NCBI GenBank assembly: GCA_030654695.1
Contig: JAURWY010000026.1
Span: 93,427 to 157,426 of the forward strand
From: Polaromonas sp.
GTDB lineage: Bacteria; Pseudomonadota; Gammaproteobacteria; Burkholderiales; Burkholderiaceae_C
DNA length: 64,000 bases
Reading direction: 5' to 3'
Part shown: positions 1-8,250 of the stretch, in pieces
Position numbering within the stretch: position 1 is the stretch's first letter
Layout: every line of letters starts with the position of its first letter
Made by a program: the position numbers and the translations under genes
Notes under the pieces: model-generated
What the model was told of the DNA's origin: nothing
The model's input: the letters and a program-made list of their open reading frames with translations, nothing else
Database searches by the model: none

Positions 1-602
1 CAGACATTGACAACGTGATCTGGGAAGACGGCCATGCCAAGGTCCGGGACAGCCATGTTGGCGACTTTGAACCTCTGTCTCTCAAGGTCATTGCGTCCAA
101 GCGGGCGCTCACTGGTGGTCCGATTGCGACCGAAGTAGCGGTCAACGCCAGTGGTCAAGCACCGGGCTTGTCAACGCAGTTTTGCGATGTCGAAGTCGAC
201 CCCGAAACGGGCGCGGTCAAAGTTTTGCGCTTTGTCGCCGCACAAGATGTGGGCCGCGCGATCCACCGGAGCTACGTCGAAGGCCAGATTCATGGCGGCG
301 TGGTGCAAGGGATTGGCTGGGCCTTGAATGAAGAGTACATCTACAACCCGCAAGGCCGGCTTGCCAATGCGGGCTTCTTGGACTACCGCATGCCAGTGGC
401 ATCAGATTTGCCCATGATTGAAGCCGTGATCGTCGAAGTGCCCAACCCTAACCATCCGTTTGGTGTGAAGGGGGCTGGCGAGGTCAGCATCGTGCCGGCG
501 ATGGCTGCCATTGCGAATGCGATTGCTGACGCCGTAGGCAGGCGCATGACCGAGCTGCCGATGTCGCCGCCCAAAGTTCTGGCGGCTATCGACGCGCCTT
601 AA
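1..602 (+). CDS. Molybdopterin-binding subunit of a xanthine dehydrogenase/aldehyde oxidase family enzyme, C-terminal part
   Basis: This is the 3' end of a gene that enters from the left edge; the frame is open from base 3 and stops with TAA at 600-602. The roughly 199 visible residues are the C-terminal molybdenum-cofactor domain of the large subunit of molybdenum hydroxylases, which hydroxylate purines, aldehydes or N-heteroaromatics. The stretch GVKGAGEVSIVPA carries the family's catalytic base glutamate (codon 480-482), and VEGQIHGGVVQGIGWAL is the usual cofactor-binding segment. The substrate cannot be told from this fragment. The stop codon overlaps that of the convergent formaldehyde dehydrogenase gene in a shared TTAA. 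Family assignment is confident; enzyme identity is open. Confidence 0.88.
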   Translation, partial: DIDNVIWEDGHAKVRDSHVGDFEPLSLKVIASKRALTGGPIATEVAVNASGQAPGLSTQFCDVEVDPETGAVKVLRFVAAQDVGRAIHRSYVEGQIHGGVVQGIGWALNEEYIYNPQGRLANAGFLDYRMPVASDLPMIEAVIVEVPNPNHPFGVKGAGEVSIVPAMAAIANAIADAVGRRMTELPMSPPKVLAAIDAP

Positions 603-1717
603 AACAGCACAACGCCGCGAATTGATTCGCCGCTTTTCATCAGCTCAAAGCCTTTGTTGATGTCTTCCAGCGGCATGGTGTGGGTGATCAGGTCGTCGAT
701 ATTGATCTTGCCTTCCATGTACCAGTCGACAATTTTGGGCACATCGGTGCGACCACGTGCACCGCCGAAGGCTGAGCCTTCCCACTTGCGACCCGTCACC
801 AATTGGAACGGTCGAGTTGAGATTTCGGCACCGGCTTCGGCCACGCCGATGATGATGCTGCGGCCCCAACCCTTGTGCGTGCATTCGAGCGCTTGACGCA
901 TGACTTTGGTGTTGCCGATGCACTCGAAGCTGTAGTCAGCGCCGCCGTCAGTCAGCTGCACGATGGCGTCGACCAAGTTACCGCCGGCCGCTTCAATGGC
1001 TTTGGGATTCAGGAAGTGGGTCATGCCGAATTTACGGGCCATGGCCTCGCGCGCCGGGTTCAGGTCTACGCCGATGATTTTGTCGGCGCCCACCATCTTG
1101 GCACCCTGAATCACGTTCAGGCCAATGCCGCCCAGACCAAACACCACGACGTTGGCGCCGGCCTCAACCTTGGCTGTGAACAGCACGGCACCAATGCCGG
1201 TGGTGACGCCACAGCCGATGTAGCAGACCTTGTCAAACGGCGCGTCCTTGCGGATTTTGGCCAGCGAGATTTCGGGCGCGACGGTGTAGTTGCTGAAGGT
1301 TGATGTGCCCATGTAATGGAAGATCGGCTCGCCATCCAAGCTGAAGCGGCTGGTGGCGTCGGGCATCAAACCTTTTCCTTGCGTGCCGCGAATCAACTGG
1401 CACAAATTGGTTTTGCGCGACAGACAGTACTTGCACTGACGGCACTCCGGGGTGTAGAGCGGAATGACGTGGTCGCCTTTTTGCAGCGAGGTCACGCCCG
1501 GGCCAACGTCGACCACAATACCCGCGCCTTCGTGGCCCAAAATCGCCGGGAAAATGCCTTCCGGGTCAGCGCCTGAGAGCGTGTAGTAGTCGGTATGGCA
1601 AATGCCAGTGGCCTTGATTTCGATCAGCACCTCGCCAAATTTCGGACCTTGCAGATCAACGGTTTCAATGGTCAGGGGTTGGCCTGACTTCCAGGCGACG
1701 GCGGCTTTTGTTTTCAT
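599..1717 (-). CDS. frmA: S-(hydroxymethyl)glutathione dehydrogenase (class III alcohol dehydrogenase)
   Basis: A cytoplasmic zinc- and NAD-dependent enzyme that oxidises S-hydroxymethylglutathione, the adduct of formaldehyde and glutathione, to S-formylglutathione; it also acts in S-nitrosoglutathione reduction. The 372-residue product shows the catalytic zinc cysteine in ATGICHTDYY, GHEGAGIV, the structural zinc site C-x2-C-x2-C-x7-C in PECRQCKYC, and a Rossmann GLGGIGLNV. I chose the ATG at 1717 (MKTKAAVAWKSG), where family members begin; the frame is open further upstream but that stretch has no homology. No clear Shine-Dalgarno is visible. No frmB (formylglutathione hydrolase) lies beside it. 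A glutathione-independent formaldehyde dehydrogenase is present at 59281-60477, so the genome segment has two routes. Confidence 0.95.
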   Translation of the reverse strand: MKTKAAVAWKSGQPLTIETVDLQGPKFGEVLIEIKATGICHTDYYTLSGADPEGIFPAILGHEGAGIVVDVGPGVTSLQKGDHVIPLYTPECRQCKYCLSRKTNLCQLIRGTQGKGLMPDATSRFSLDGEPIFHYMGTSTFSNYTVAPEISLAKIRKDAPFDKVCYIGCGVTTGIGAVLFTAKVEAGANVVVFGLGGIGLNVIQGAKMVGADKIIGVDLNPAREAMARKFGMTHFLNPKAIEAAGGNLVDAIVQLTDGGADYSFECIGNTKVMRQALECTHKGWGRSIIIGVAEAGAEISTRPFQLVTGRKWEGSAFGGARGRTDVPKIVDWYMEGKINIDDLITHTMPLEDINKGFELMKSGESIRGVVLF

Positions 1718-1820
1718 GTGATCGGAGGCGGTAAGGGAAAGAAATACGACTATAGGGCAGACCTCCACCCTACGTCGTCAACGCTGACCGTTGCAGCATC
1801 CGGCCAAGGTCTTTCGAACC

Positions 1821-1841
1821 TCTGCCGAGCGAGTCGGCAGA
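1821..1841 (-). terminator. Hairpin just after dnaJ, possible weak terminator
   Basis: A perfect 8-bp stem (TCTGCCGA / TCGGCAGA) with loop GCGAG begins one base past the dnaJ stop codon. No T-tract follows on the minus strand, so it is not a classical intrinsic terminator. It may be a 3'-end stabilising hairpin. Confidence 0.4.
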
Positions 1842-2981
1842 TCAGGCGCTAAAGAAGTTCTTTAACTTGTCAGTCCAACCTTCTTCAGTGGGCGAGTGCT
1901 TGGCACCGCCTTTTTTCAGCGACTCTTCCAATTCCTTCAGCAACTTGCGCTGGTGCTCGGTCAACTTGACCGGTGTTTCAACAGCGATGTGGCAGTACAA
2001 GTCACCTGGGGAGCTGGAGCGCACGCCTTTGATACCCTTGCCGCGCAGTCGGAACTGCTTGCCGGCTTGGGTGCCTTCAGGAATATCGATGGCGGCTTTG
2101 CCTGAGAGGGTCGGTACTTCAATTTCACCGCCGAGCGAAGCCCGTGGAAAGCTGATGGGCACAACGCAATGCAGGTCATCACCTTCGCGTTCAAAAATCT
2201 CGTGCTTCTTGATGCGGATTTCGATGTACAGGTCGCCCGGTGGACCGCCATTGGTGCCGGGTTCGCCATTGCCGGTGGAACGAATCCGCATGCCGTCGTC
2301 AATGCCACCTGGAATTTTGACTTCGAGGGTCTTGTTGGTTTTGGTTTTGCCAACGCCGTGGCAAGCCACGCAGGGTTCTGGAATGAGTTTGCCGGTGCCT
2401 TTGCACTGCGGGCAGTTTTGCTGGACGCTGAAAAAACCTTGGCGCATCTGCACCACGCCATGGCCGTGACAGGTGGTGCAGGTGACGACTTTGGTGCCGG
2501 GTTTGGCGCCGCTCCCTTGGCAAGTTTTGCAGTCATCCCAACTTGGAATGCGAATTTGCGCGTCTTTGCCTTCAGCGGCTTCTTCCAGTGTGACTTCCAT
2601 GGCGTAGCTGAGATCGCCGCCGCGGAACACTTGACGTCCGGCGCGCTGTTGGCCACGACCCCCCATCACGTCGCCAAAAATATCCCCAAAGGCTTCAGCA
2701 AAACCGCCAAACCCTTCGGGTCCGCCACCACCACCACCGCCCCGATTGGGGTCGACGCCAGCGTGGCCATACTGGTCGTAGGCTGCGCGCTTGTTGGCGT
2801 CGGACAGCATCTCATAAGCTTCTTTGGCGTCTTTGAATTTTTCTTCAGAAGCCTTGGACCCTTCACCCTGATTGCGGTCAGGGTGATGCTTCATCGCGAG
2901 CTTGCGATAAGCTTTTTTAATGTCCTCTTCGCTGGCGTTTTTGGGCACACCCAGCGTGTCGTAATAATCTTTTTTGGCCAT
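1842..2981 (-). CDS. dnaJ: Chaperone DnaJ (Hsp40)
   Basis: Co-chaperone that binds unfolded protein and stimulates DnaK ATPase. The 379 residues show the full class I layout: J domain at about 1-70 with the HPD tripeptide (KHHPDRN), a short Gly/Phe-rich linker at about 75-110, four zinc-finger repeats of type CxxCxGxG at about 150-215 ([32 protein letters not shown]), then the substrate-binding C-terminal domains. It is the last gene of the grpE-dnaK-dnaJ block, 112 bp after dnaK, with two hairpins in between. It is probably transcribed from the upstream heat-shock promoter by read-through. Length and motifs are typical. Confidence 0.98.
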   Translation of the reverse strand: MAKKDYYDTLGVPKNASEEDIKKAYRKLAMKHHPDRNQGEGSKASEEKFKDAKEAYEMLSDANKRAAYDQYGHAGVDPNRGGGGGGGPEGFGGFAEAFGDIFGDVMGGRGQQRAGRQVFRGGDLSYAMEVTLEEAAEGKDAQIRIPSWDDCKTCQGSGAKPGTKVVTCTTCHGHGVVQMRQGFFSVQQNCPQCKGTGKLIPEPCVACHGVGKTKTNKTLEVKIPGGIDDGMRIRSTGNGEPGTNGGPPGDLYIEIRIKKHEIFEREGDDLHCVVPISFPRASLGGEIEVPTLSGKAAIDIPEGTQAGKQFRLRGKGIKGVRSSSPGDLYCHIAVETPVKLTEHQRKLLKELEESLKKGGAKHSPTEEGWTDKLKNFFSA

Positions 2982-3027
2982 GAAACTGCGTATTCAGTGA
3001 AAAAAATTCGGGAGATCAGAAAGCAGG

Positions 3028-3084
3028 AAAGCGGAATCCGGGCTCAGCCCTTGATTCCGCTTTGAGGCAACGGGCCGAGGCCCG
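3028..3084 (-). terminator. Tandem hairpins between dnaK and dnaJ
   Basis: Two hairpins fill the dnaK-dnaJ gap. One is a perfect 11-bp stem (AAAGCGGAATC at 3028-3038 with GATTCCGCTTT at 3053-3063) whose 14-base loop can itself fold (GGG/CCC). The other is a 5-bp GC stem (CGGGC/GCCCG, 3071-3084) nearer dnaK. On the minus strand neither has a long U-run, so partial termination or mRNA processing that lowers DnaJ relative to DnaK is likelier than full termination. Confidence 0.5.
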
Positions 3085-3093
3085 AAGAAAGGT

Positions 3094-5034
3094 TTAACCC
3101 TTTTTGACTTCTTTGACTTCGGCATCAACGACATTATCGTCGGCTGCCTTGGCGTCGTTGCCGGCCGTACCACTTGGGCCGGCTGCTGCGGTTTGTTCCG
3201 CTTGGCTGGCTTGCATGTCCGCGTACATCTTCTCGCCCAACTTCTGGCTGGCTTCCATCAAGGCGGCGTTCTTCGCGTCAATGGCTGCTTTGTCTTCGCC
3301 TTTGAGCGCCTCTTCCATGTCGCTGATGGCGGTTTCGATTTTCTCTTTCTCGCCAGCATCCAGCTTGTCGCCGTACTCGAGCAAAGATTTGCGCACGCTG
3401 TGGACCATCGCCTCTGCGTTGTTCTTGGCTTGAACGAACTCGACTTTTTCTTTGTCGGACGCCGCATTCAATTCAGCGTCTTTCACCATCTGCTGGATTT
3501 CAGCTTCGGTCAAACCAGAGTTGGCCTTGATGGTGATTTTGTTTTCTTTGCCGGTGCCTTTGTCTTTGGCGCCGACGTGCAAGATGCCGTTGGCGTCGAT
3601 GTCAAACGACACTTCAATCTGTGGCGTGCCACGCGATGCGGGTGGAATGCCTTCGAGGTTGAATTCGCCAAGGCCTTTGTTGCCAGAAGCGATTTCGCGC
3701 TCACCCTGAAACACCTTGATCGTCACGGCCGGCTGGTTGTCTTCAGCGGTCGAGAAGGTCTGTGCAAACTTGGTCGGGATAGTCGTGTTCTTCTTGATCA
3801 TCTTGGTCATGACGCCGCCCATGGTTTCGATACCCAGGGACAACGGTGTCACGTCCAGCAGCAAGACATCGGTGCGGTCACCCGACAACACTTGACCCTG
3901 AATAGCAGCGCCAACGGCAACGGCTTCGTCGGGGTTGACGTCTTTGCGTGGCTCACGGCCGAAGAATTCTTTGACCTTCTCTTGGACCTTCGGCATGCGC
4001 GTCATGCCGCCGACCAAGATCACGTCCTGAATAGCGCTGACGTCAATGCCGGCGTCTTTGACGGCCATGCGGCAAGGCGCAATCGTGCGTTCGATCAACT
4101 CGTCCACCAAGCTTTCCAGCTTGGCACGTGTCATCTTGATGTTCAGGTGTTTGGGGCCCGATGCGTCAGCGGTGATGTAGGGCAGGTTGATGTCGGTCTG
4201 GGCGCTGCTCGACAGTTCGATCTTGGCTTTTTCTGCGGCTTCTTTCAGGCGCTGCAGAGCCAAAACGTCGCTCTTCAAATTGACGCCGGATTCTTTCTTG
4301 AACTCGTCGATGATGTAGTCGATGATGCGCTGGTCGAAGTCTTCGCCGCCCAAGAAGGTGTCCCCATTGGTCGACAGCACTTCAAATTGTTTTTCACCGT
4401 CGACATCAGCAATTTCGATGATGGAAATGTCGAAGGTACCGCCGCCCAAGTCATAGACAGCAATCTTGCGATCGCCTTTTTCTTGCTTGTCCAGACCAAA
4501 GGCCAATGCTGCTGCCGTCGGCTCATTGATGATGCGTTTGACGTCCAGACCGGCGATCCGGCCAGCGTCTTTGGTGGCTTGACGCTGCGCGTCGTTGAAG
4601 TAGGCCGGCACGGTGATGACGGCTTCTGTGACCGCTTCGCCCAGATAGTCTTCAGCGGTTTTCTTCATCTTGCGCAAGATGTCGGCGCTGACCTGTTGAG
4701 CCGAGAGTTGCTTGTCATGCACTTGCACCCAAGCGTCACCGTTGTCGGCAGCCACAATTTTGTAAGGCATCAAGTCGATGTCTTTTTGCACTTCTTTTTC
4801 GGCGAACTTACGGCCGATCAGACGCTTGACCGCGTACAGCGTGTTGCGCGGGTTGGTGACGGCTTGGCGTTTGGCCGAAGCACCCACCAGCACGTCGCCA
4901 CCGTCTTGGTAAGCCACGATGGACGGCGTTGTGCGTGCGCCTTCAGAGTTTTCAATGACGCGGGGCGTGTTGCCCTCCATGACGGAAACGCAGCTGTTGG
5001 TGGTTCCGAGGTCAATGCCGATGATTCTTCCCAT
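3094..5034 (-). CDS. dnaK: Chaperone DnaK (Hsp70)
   Basis: ATP-dependent chaperone of 646 residues working with DnaJ and GrpE. The nucleotide-binding domain starts with [15 protein letters not shown] and contains the phosphate-2 loop [14 protein letters not shown] and the adenosine motif [12 protein letters not shown]; the interdomain linker [13 protein letters not shown] precedes the beta-sandwich substrate domain and helical lid. The C-terminus ends in a charged [11 protein letters not shown] tail as in other proteobacterial DnaKs. I chose the ATG at 5034: AGGAG lies 9 bases upstream. An in-frame TTG at 5043 would sit directly against that site. Middle gene of the heat-shock block. Confidence 0.99.
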   Translation of the reverse strand: MGRIIGIDLGTTNSCVSVMEGNTPRVIENSEGARTTPSIVAYQDGGDVLVGASAKRQAVTNPRNTLYAVKRLIGRKFAEKEVQKDIDLMPYKIVAADNGDAWVQVHDKQLSAQQVSADILRKMKKTAEDYLGEAVTEAVITVPAYFNDAQRQATKDAGRIAGLDVKRIINEPTAAALAFGLDKQEKGDRKIAVYDLGGGTFDISIIEIADVDGEKQFEVLSTNGDTFLGGEDFDQRIIDYIIDEFKKESGVNLKSDVLALQRLKEAAEKAKIELSSSAQTDINLPYITADASGPKHLNIKMTRAKLESLVDELIERTIAPCRMAVKDAGIDVSAIQDVILVGGMTRMPKVQEKVKEFFGREPRKDVNPDEAVAVGAAIQGQVLSGDRTDVLLLDVTPLSLGIETMGGVMTKMIKKNTTIPTKFAQTFSTAEDNQPAVTIKVFQGEREIASGNKGLGEFNLEGIPPASRGTPQIEVSFDIDANGILHVGAKDKGTGKENKITIKANSGLTEAEIQQMVKDAELNAASDKEKVEFVQAKNNAEAMVHSVRKSLLEYGDKLDAGEKEKIETAISDMEEALKGEDKAAIDAKNAALMEASQKLGEKMYADMQASQAEQTAAAGPSGTAGNDAKAADDNVVDAEVKEVKKG

Positions 5035-5131
5035 GATGCTCAACTCCTGTTATTTTTAATGAATGCTGCCGTCAGAGGACCTTGGTGTCGCGGTCTGCTC
5101 ATCTGGCGATGTAACTGCTGGTGTGAAACTG

Positions 5132-5159
5132 ACTTAAGGTTAAGTGCTGAAACTTCAAG
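5132..5159 (-). promoter_or_regulatory. Possible weak sigma-32 promoter in front of dnaK
   Basis: In the 157-bp grpE-dnaK gap the minus strand reads CTTGAAG, 13 bases, CCTTAAGT. The -35 matches the heat-shock consensus CTTGAAA at 6 of 7 positions, but the -10 (CCCCATNT) matches only in part. It could give dnaK extra transcription beyond the grpE promoter. Confidence 0.25.
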
Positions 5160-5191
5160 ACCTTGTAGGGGGGCTTATTTTCAGTGGCTGT

Positions 5192-5773
5192 TTATTGAGG
5201 TGCGGCCACCGTGACCAAGGCTGGGCGCAGCACACGGTCAGCGATGAGATAGCCCTTTTGCAGAACCATGACCACGGTGTTGGCCTCTTGCGTGGACTCA
5301 GCTGGCAGCGGCACCATGCTGATGGCTTGGTGCTGGTGCGGATCGAACTTGGTGCCGGCAGCCGGGTCAATGGCCATCACGCGGTTGCGTTCCAGCGCGC
5401 TCTTGAGCTGCTTCAGCGTGGCTTCAGTGCCTTCGCGGATTTGCTCGGCATTGGCTTCTTTGAGCTGCAGACCGGCTTCGAGGCTGTCGGCGACCGGCAG
5501 CAGGCTTTCTGCAAAACTCTCAAGCGCAAATTTACGGGCTTTCGAGATTTCTTCATCAGCCCGACGTCGAGCATTTTCTGCTTCAGCTTTGGCTCGCAGG
5601 TAGTTGTCAGACAGTTCGGAGTTTTTGGCTTGCAAGGCCAACATCTCAGCCTGCAGAATAGGCAGTGCCTCAATGGCATCGACTTCATTGGCCGCTTGCG
5701 CTGCTTCGAGTTCTTCCGGGCTGGGGGCGCCCGTCAGGTTTTGGTTTTGTTCAGGTGAGTTTTTTTGTTGCAT
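5192..5773 (-). CDS. grpE: Nucleotide exchange factor GrpE
   Basis: Dimeric co-chaperone that releases ADP from DnaK. The 193-residue product has an acidic, flexible N-terminus, a long coiled-coil helix at about 35-95 ([20 protein letters not shown] and the following residues), the family segment [16 protein letters not shown], and a C-terminal beta wing ending in [10 protein letters not shown] with the preceding KGY motif ([11 protein letters not shown]). First gene of the block, 157 bp before dnaK. A strong sigma-32-like promoter lies about 32-59 bp upstream of its ATG, so the block is expected to be heat-inducible. Confidence 0.97.
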   Translation of the reverse strand: MQQKNSPEQNQNLTGAPSPEELEAAQAANEVDAIEALPILQAEMLALQAKNSELSDNYLRAKAEAENARRRADEEISKARKFALESFAESLLPVADSLEAGLQLKEANAEQIREGTEATLKQLKSALERNRVMAIDPAAGTKFDPHQHQAISMVPLPAESTQEANTVVMVLQKGYLIADRVLRPALVTVAAPQ

Positions 5774-5804
5774 TGGAACTTGATAAAAATGCGATTAGAA
5801 AGGC

Positions 5805-5832
5805 AATTGGGGGTGCCAAGGCCTTTTTCAAG
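5805..5832 (-). promoter_or_regulatory. Sigma-32 (RpoH) heat-shock promoter of grpE-dnaK-dnaJ
   Basis: On the minus strand the -35 element is CTTGAAA (5826-5832, exact consensus), followed by a 13-base spacer and the -10 element CCCCAATT (5805-5812; consensus CCCCATNT). The predicted start point leaves a leader of about 25 bases before grpE. No CIRCE/HrcA inverted repeat (TTAGCACTC-N9-GAGTGCTAA) is seen here. Confidence 0.85.
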
Positions 5833-5853
5833 ACAAGGGATTGATTGGCTTGC

Positions 5854-5871
5854 AAAAAGTCCCCGCCGGGG
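5854..5871 (-). terminator. Intrinsic terminator of the HxlR-type regulator gene
   Basis: On the minus strand a CCCC/GGGG stem with a 3-base loop (5861-5871) is followed by AC and five T (5854-5858). It lies 19 bp after the regulator's stop and upstream of the grpE promoter, so it would insulate the heat-shock block. Confidence 0.5.
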
Positions 5872-5889
5872 GGTTGGCTTGGCGCCGGT

Positions 5890-6219
5890 TTACTTGACGG
5901 GTTTTTGAGTAGGGGATATTTTGGCCTGGCTGGCAGACCACTTGCTCGCAAAAGCGGGCAGCTCTGAAAGGCGTTTCAGGAGCTCATTGCCCATAGCCGT
6001 GACCACATAGCCATTGCCGTCGTGGTTCAGCAGGCCTGCGGCACGGAGCTCTTTGATGCGGGTGTTCAGGGTGTTCGGTGTGATGTGGCCGATGCTGTCT
6101 TGTAGAAGGCGAAAAGTCTGTGGGTGGCCGTTTTTGAGGGCCCACAACACGCGTATCGCGAAGCGTGCTTCTAACAAGTCCAGCAGCTGACCCATCGCCG
6201 CGTTTTCCTTGGCACCCAT
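5890..6219 (-). CDS. HxlR-like winged-helix transcriptional regulator
   Basis: A small (109-residue) DNA-binding protein. Residues about 12-90 form a winged helix of the HxlR/DUF24 type: LLDLLEARFAIRVLWALKNG, then the recognition region ITPNTLNTRIKELRAAGLL and a wing with GYVVTAMGNELL. The N-terminal cysteine that many redox-sensing HxlR proteins carry is absent. I prefer the ATG at 6219, because AGAGGA lies at suitable spacing and an ATG three codons upstream (6228) would overlap that site. It is divergent from garL across about 290 bp, so it may control garL-garR, itself, or an unlinked target; nothing here decides. Confidence 0.75.
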   Translation of the reverse strand: MGAKENAAMGQLLDLLEARFAIRVLWALKNGHPQTFRLLQDSIGHITPNTLNTRIKELRAAGLLNHDGNGYVVTAMGNELLKRLSELPAFASKWSASQAKISPTQKPVK

Positions 6220-6267
6220 TGAGCTCATCCTCTAAAGTCTTCTTTTTAAATTTTTGCCAAAGCTTTT

Positions 6268-6277
6268 GTGAGCTCAC
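6268..6277. promoter_or_regulatory. Palindrome in the divergent region between the HxlR-type gene and garL
   Basis: GTGAGCTCAC is a perfect 10-bp palindrome about 50 bp upstream of the regulator and 230 bp upstream of garL. It could be an operator of the regulator. The rest of 6220-6506 is AT-rich with no gene; I see no convincing -35/-10 pair in it. Confidence 0.28.
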
Positions 6278-6506
6278 GTCTGCATCATTAATATAACGCA
6301 GTTAGCTGGGGCTAAGGTTGAGTTGCTACTTGTTTTGTAGCTTAAGGGCGAATGGGTCTGGGCCCTTCCGGTGAATTTCCTGATTGACAAGGAGCAATTC
6401 ATCGGCGTAGGCCTGTGTTTAAGACTGTTCGTTCAAAGCGGCTGCCGCGTAATATAGGTGTTTGACGCTCACAGAATATTTAATTTTTCAAAGTCAGAAA
6501 CTTGCC

Positions 6507-7289
6507 ATGACACAAGTCGTTCCTTATCAATCGTTCCCAAACAGCTTCAAACGCGATTTGCTGGCGGGTAAAAAACTCATCGGCTGTTGGTCGTCGCTGG
6601 CCAATCCCATCACCGCTGAGGTGCTGGGTCTGGCGGGTTTTGACTGGGTCTTGTTGGACGGTGAGCATTCGCCGAACGATGTCAGCACCTTCATTCCCCA
6701 GCTCATGGCGCTGAAAGACAGCCCAACAGCACCGATCGTGCGGCCGTCATGCAACAGCGCCGTTGAGCTCAAAAGATTGCTGGACTCGGGTTTCTATAAC
6801 TTCCTGGTGCCTTTCGTTGAAAGTGCCGAAGAGGCGCGCAGCGCCGTTGTTGCCACGCGCTATCCGCCACAAGGCATTCGCGGCGTGTCGGTGTCACAGC
6901 GCAGTAATCGTTACGGCTCGATTCCGGATTACTTCACATCCATCAATGACCACATCTGCGTGATGGTGCAAATCGAAAGTTTGGCGGGCGTCGCTGCCGT
7001 CAAAGACATTGCAGCGGTCGAGGGGGTGGACAGCATCTTCGTCGGCCCGTCCGACTTGGCCGCTGCTCTGGGCCATCTGGGCAATTCGGCGCACCCTGAA
7101 GTGCAAACTGTCATCGCGCGGGTGTTTGCCGATGCCAAGGCTGCTGGAAAGCCCGTCGGCATTTTGGCGCCCGTGGAAGCACAAGCCCGCAACTACATGG
7201 CAATGGGCGCCACCTTTGTCGGTGTGGGCAGCGACCTGGGTACTTTTCGCGCTGCCACGCAAGCCTTGTGCGATCGTTATCGCGACTGA
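6507..7289 (+). CDS. garL: 5-keto-4-deoxy-D-glucarate (2-dehydro-3-deoxyglucarate) aldolase
   Basis: Class II aldolase of the HpcH/HpaI family that splits 5-keto-4-deoxy-D-glucarate into pyruvate and tartronate semialdehyde, the central step of glucarate and galactarate catabolism. The 260-residue product follows E. coli GarL closely as I remember it: [31 protein letters not shown] with the catalytic His, [16 protein letters not shown] with a metal-binding Glu, and [17 protein letters not shown] start at the ATG at 6507 (MTQVVPYQS); the frame is open 15 codons earlier but without homology. No clear Shine-Dalgarno is seen. The next gene, garR, takes its product onward. No glucarate dehydratase is adjacent. 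Confidence 0.9.
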   Translation: MTQVVPYQSFPNSFKRDLLAGKKLIGCWSSLANPITAEVLGLAGFDWVLLDGEHSPNDVSTFIPQLMALKDSPTAPIVRPSCNSAVELKRLLDSGFYNFLVPFVESAEEARSAVVATRYPPQGIRGVSVSQRSNRYGSIPDYFTSINDHICVMVQIESLAGVAAVKDIAAVEGVDSIFVGPSDLAAALGHLGNSAHPEVQTVIARVFADAKAAGKPVGILAPVEAQARNYMAMGATFVGVGSDLGTFRAATQALCDRYRD

Positions 7290-7328
7290 GCGACCACGTA
7301 TTTTTTAAATTGACACAGGAGTATTTGA

Positions 7329-8216
7329 ATGAGCAAACTTGGATTTATCGGCCTGGGCATCATGGGTGCACCCATGGCCGCACATTTGATCAGCGCCGGA
7401 CATGAGGTTTTCCTGAACACCCGTAGCAAGATACCGACCGATTTGTTGACAGGCAGCGCTATCGCCTGCAGCTCGCCGCGTGAAGTGGCTGAGCGCGCGG
7501 ATATTATTTTCATGATGTTGCCTGACACACCGGATGTCGACAAAGTGCTGTTTGAGGGCAACGGGGTGGCGGCCGGATTGTCCAAAGGCAAGACAGTGGT
7601 CGACATGAGTTCGATCTCGCCGATGGACACCAAAATCTTCGCCCAAAAAATCAATGCGCTGGGTGCTGACTATCTGGACGCGCCGGTCTCTGGCGGTGAA
7701 GTCGGTGCCAAGGCCGCCAGCCTGACCATCATGGTCGGCGGGCCCGATGCCGTGTTTGAGCGCGTCAAACCGCTGTTTGAGTTGATGGGTAAAAACATCA
7801 CGCTGGTCGGCGCCAATGGGGATGGTCAAACCTGCAAGGTCGCGAACCAGATCATCGTGGCGTTGAACATCGCTGCCGTTGGTGAGGCGCTGCTGTTTGC
7901 CAGCAAAGCGGGTGCAGACCCAGCCAAAGTGCGTCAGGCCTTGATGGGCGGATTTGCAGCCTCACGCATTTTGGAAGTGCATGGCGAACGCATGATCAAA
8001 CGTACTTTTGTACCGGGCTTTCGCATTGGTTTGCATCAAAAAGACTTGAGCTTGGCGCTGAACGGTGCGCGGGCTTTGGGTGTGGCGCTGCCGCAAACCG
8101 CCGGTGCGGCGCAACTGATGCAAGTCTGCAGCGCCAACGGCATGCAGGACTTGGATCATTCCGCCTTGGTGCGTTCCCTTGAGTTGATGGCAAACCATCA
8201 GGTCGCTGAGGGCTGA
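7329..8216 (+). CDS. garR: Tartronate semialdehyde reductase (2-hydroxy-3-oxopropionate reductase)
   Basis: NAD(P)H-dependent reductase of the beta-hydroxyacid dehydrogenase family that converts tartronate semialdehyde to D-glycerate. The 295 residues begin with the dinucleotide site GFIGLGIMGAPMAAHL, carry the substrate motif DAPVSGGEVGAKAASL at about 120-135, and the catalytic lysine region GQTCKVANQI at about 168-177. A clear AGGAG precedes the ATG. It follows garL by 39 bp, and the pair forms a short sugar-acid operon closed by the terminator at 8219. GlxR of glyoxylate assimilation is a close relative; the garL neighbour favours the GarR role. Confidence 0.92.
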   Translation: MSKLGFIGLGIMGAPMAAHLISAGHEVFLNTRSKIPTDLLTGSAIACSSPREVAERADIIFMMLPDTPDVDKVLFEGNGVAAGLSKGKTVVDMSSISPMDTKIFAQKINALGADYLDAPVSGGEVGAKAASLTIMVGGPDAVFERVKPLFELMGKNITLVGANGDGQTCKVANQIIVALNIAAVGEALLFASKAGADPAKVRQALMGGFAASRILEVHGERMIKRTFVPGFRIGLHQKDLSLALNGARALGVALPQTAGAAQLMQVCSANGMQDLDHSALVRSLELMANHQVAEG

Positions 8217-8218
8217 GT

Positions 8219-8250
8219 CGGCTGAGCGGCGACGCAGCCGGTGTTTTTTT
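8219..8250 (+). terminator. Intrinsic terminator after garL-garR
   Basis: CGGCTG (8219-8224) pairs with CAGCCG (8235-8240), followed by GTG and seven T (8244-8250). The T-run overlaps the stop codon of the convergent ETF-QO gene. Confidence 0.7.

Noticed and set aside
5035..5191. CIRCE/HrcA operator before dnaK or grpE
   Set aside because: No TTAGCACTC / GAGTGCTAA inverted repeat is present in either upstream region.
3193..5214. A 673-codon open frame on the plus strand opposite dnaK
   Set aside because: It mirrors dnaK codon bias, has no recognisable domain, and dnaK is certain.
6425..6480. Possible sigma-70 promoter for garL (TTCGTT with TAATAT; TTTGACG with an AT-rich tract)
   Set aside because: Hexamer matches and spacings are poor (16 with a weak -35, or about 10-13), so not listed as a promoter.
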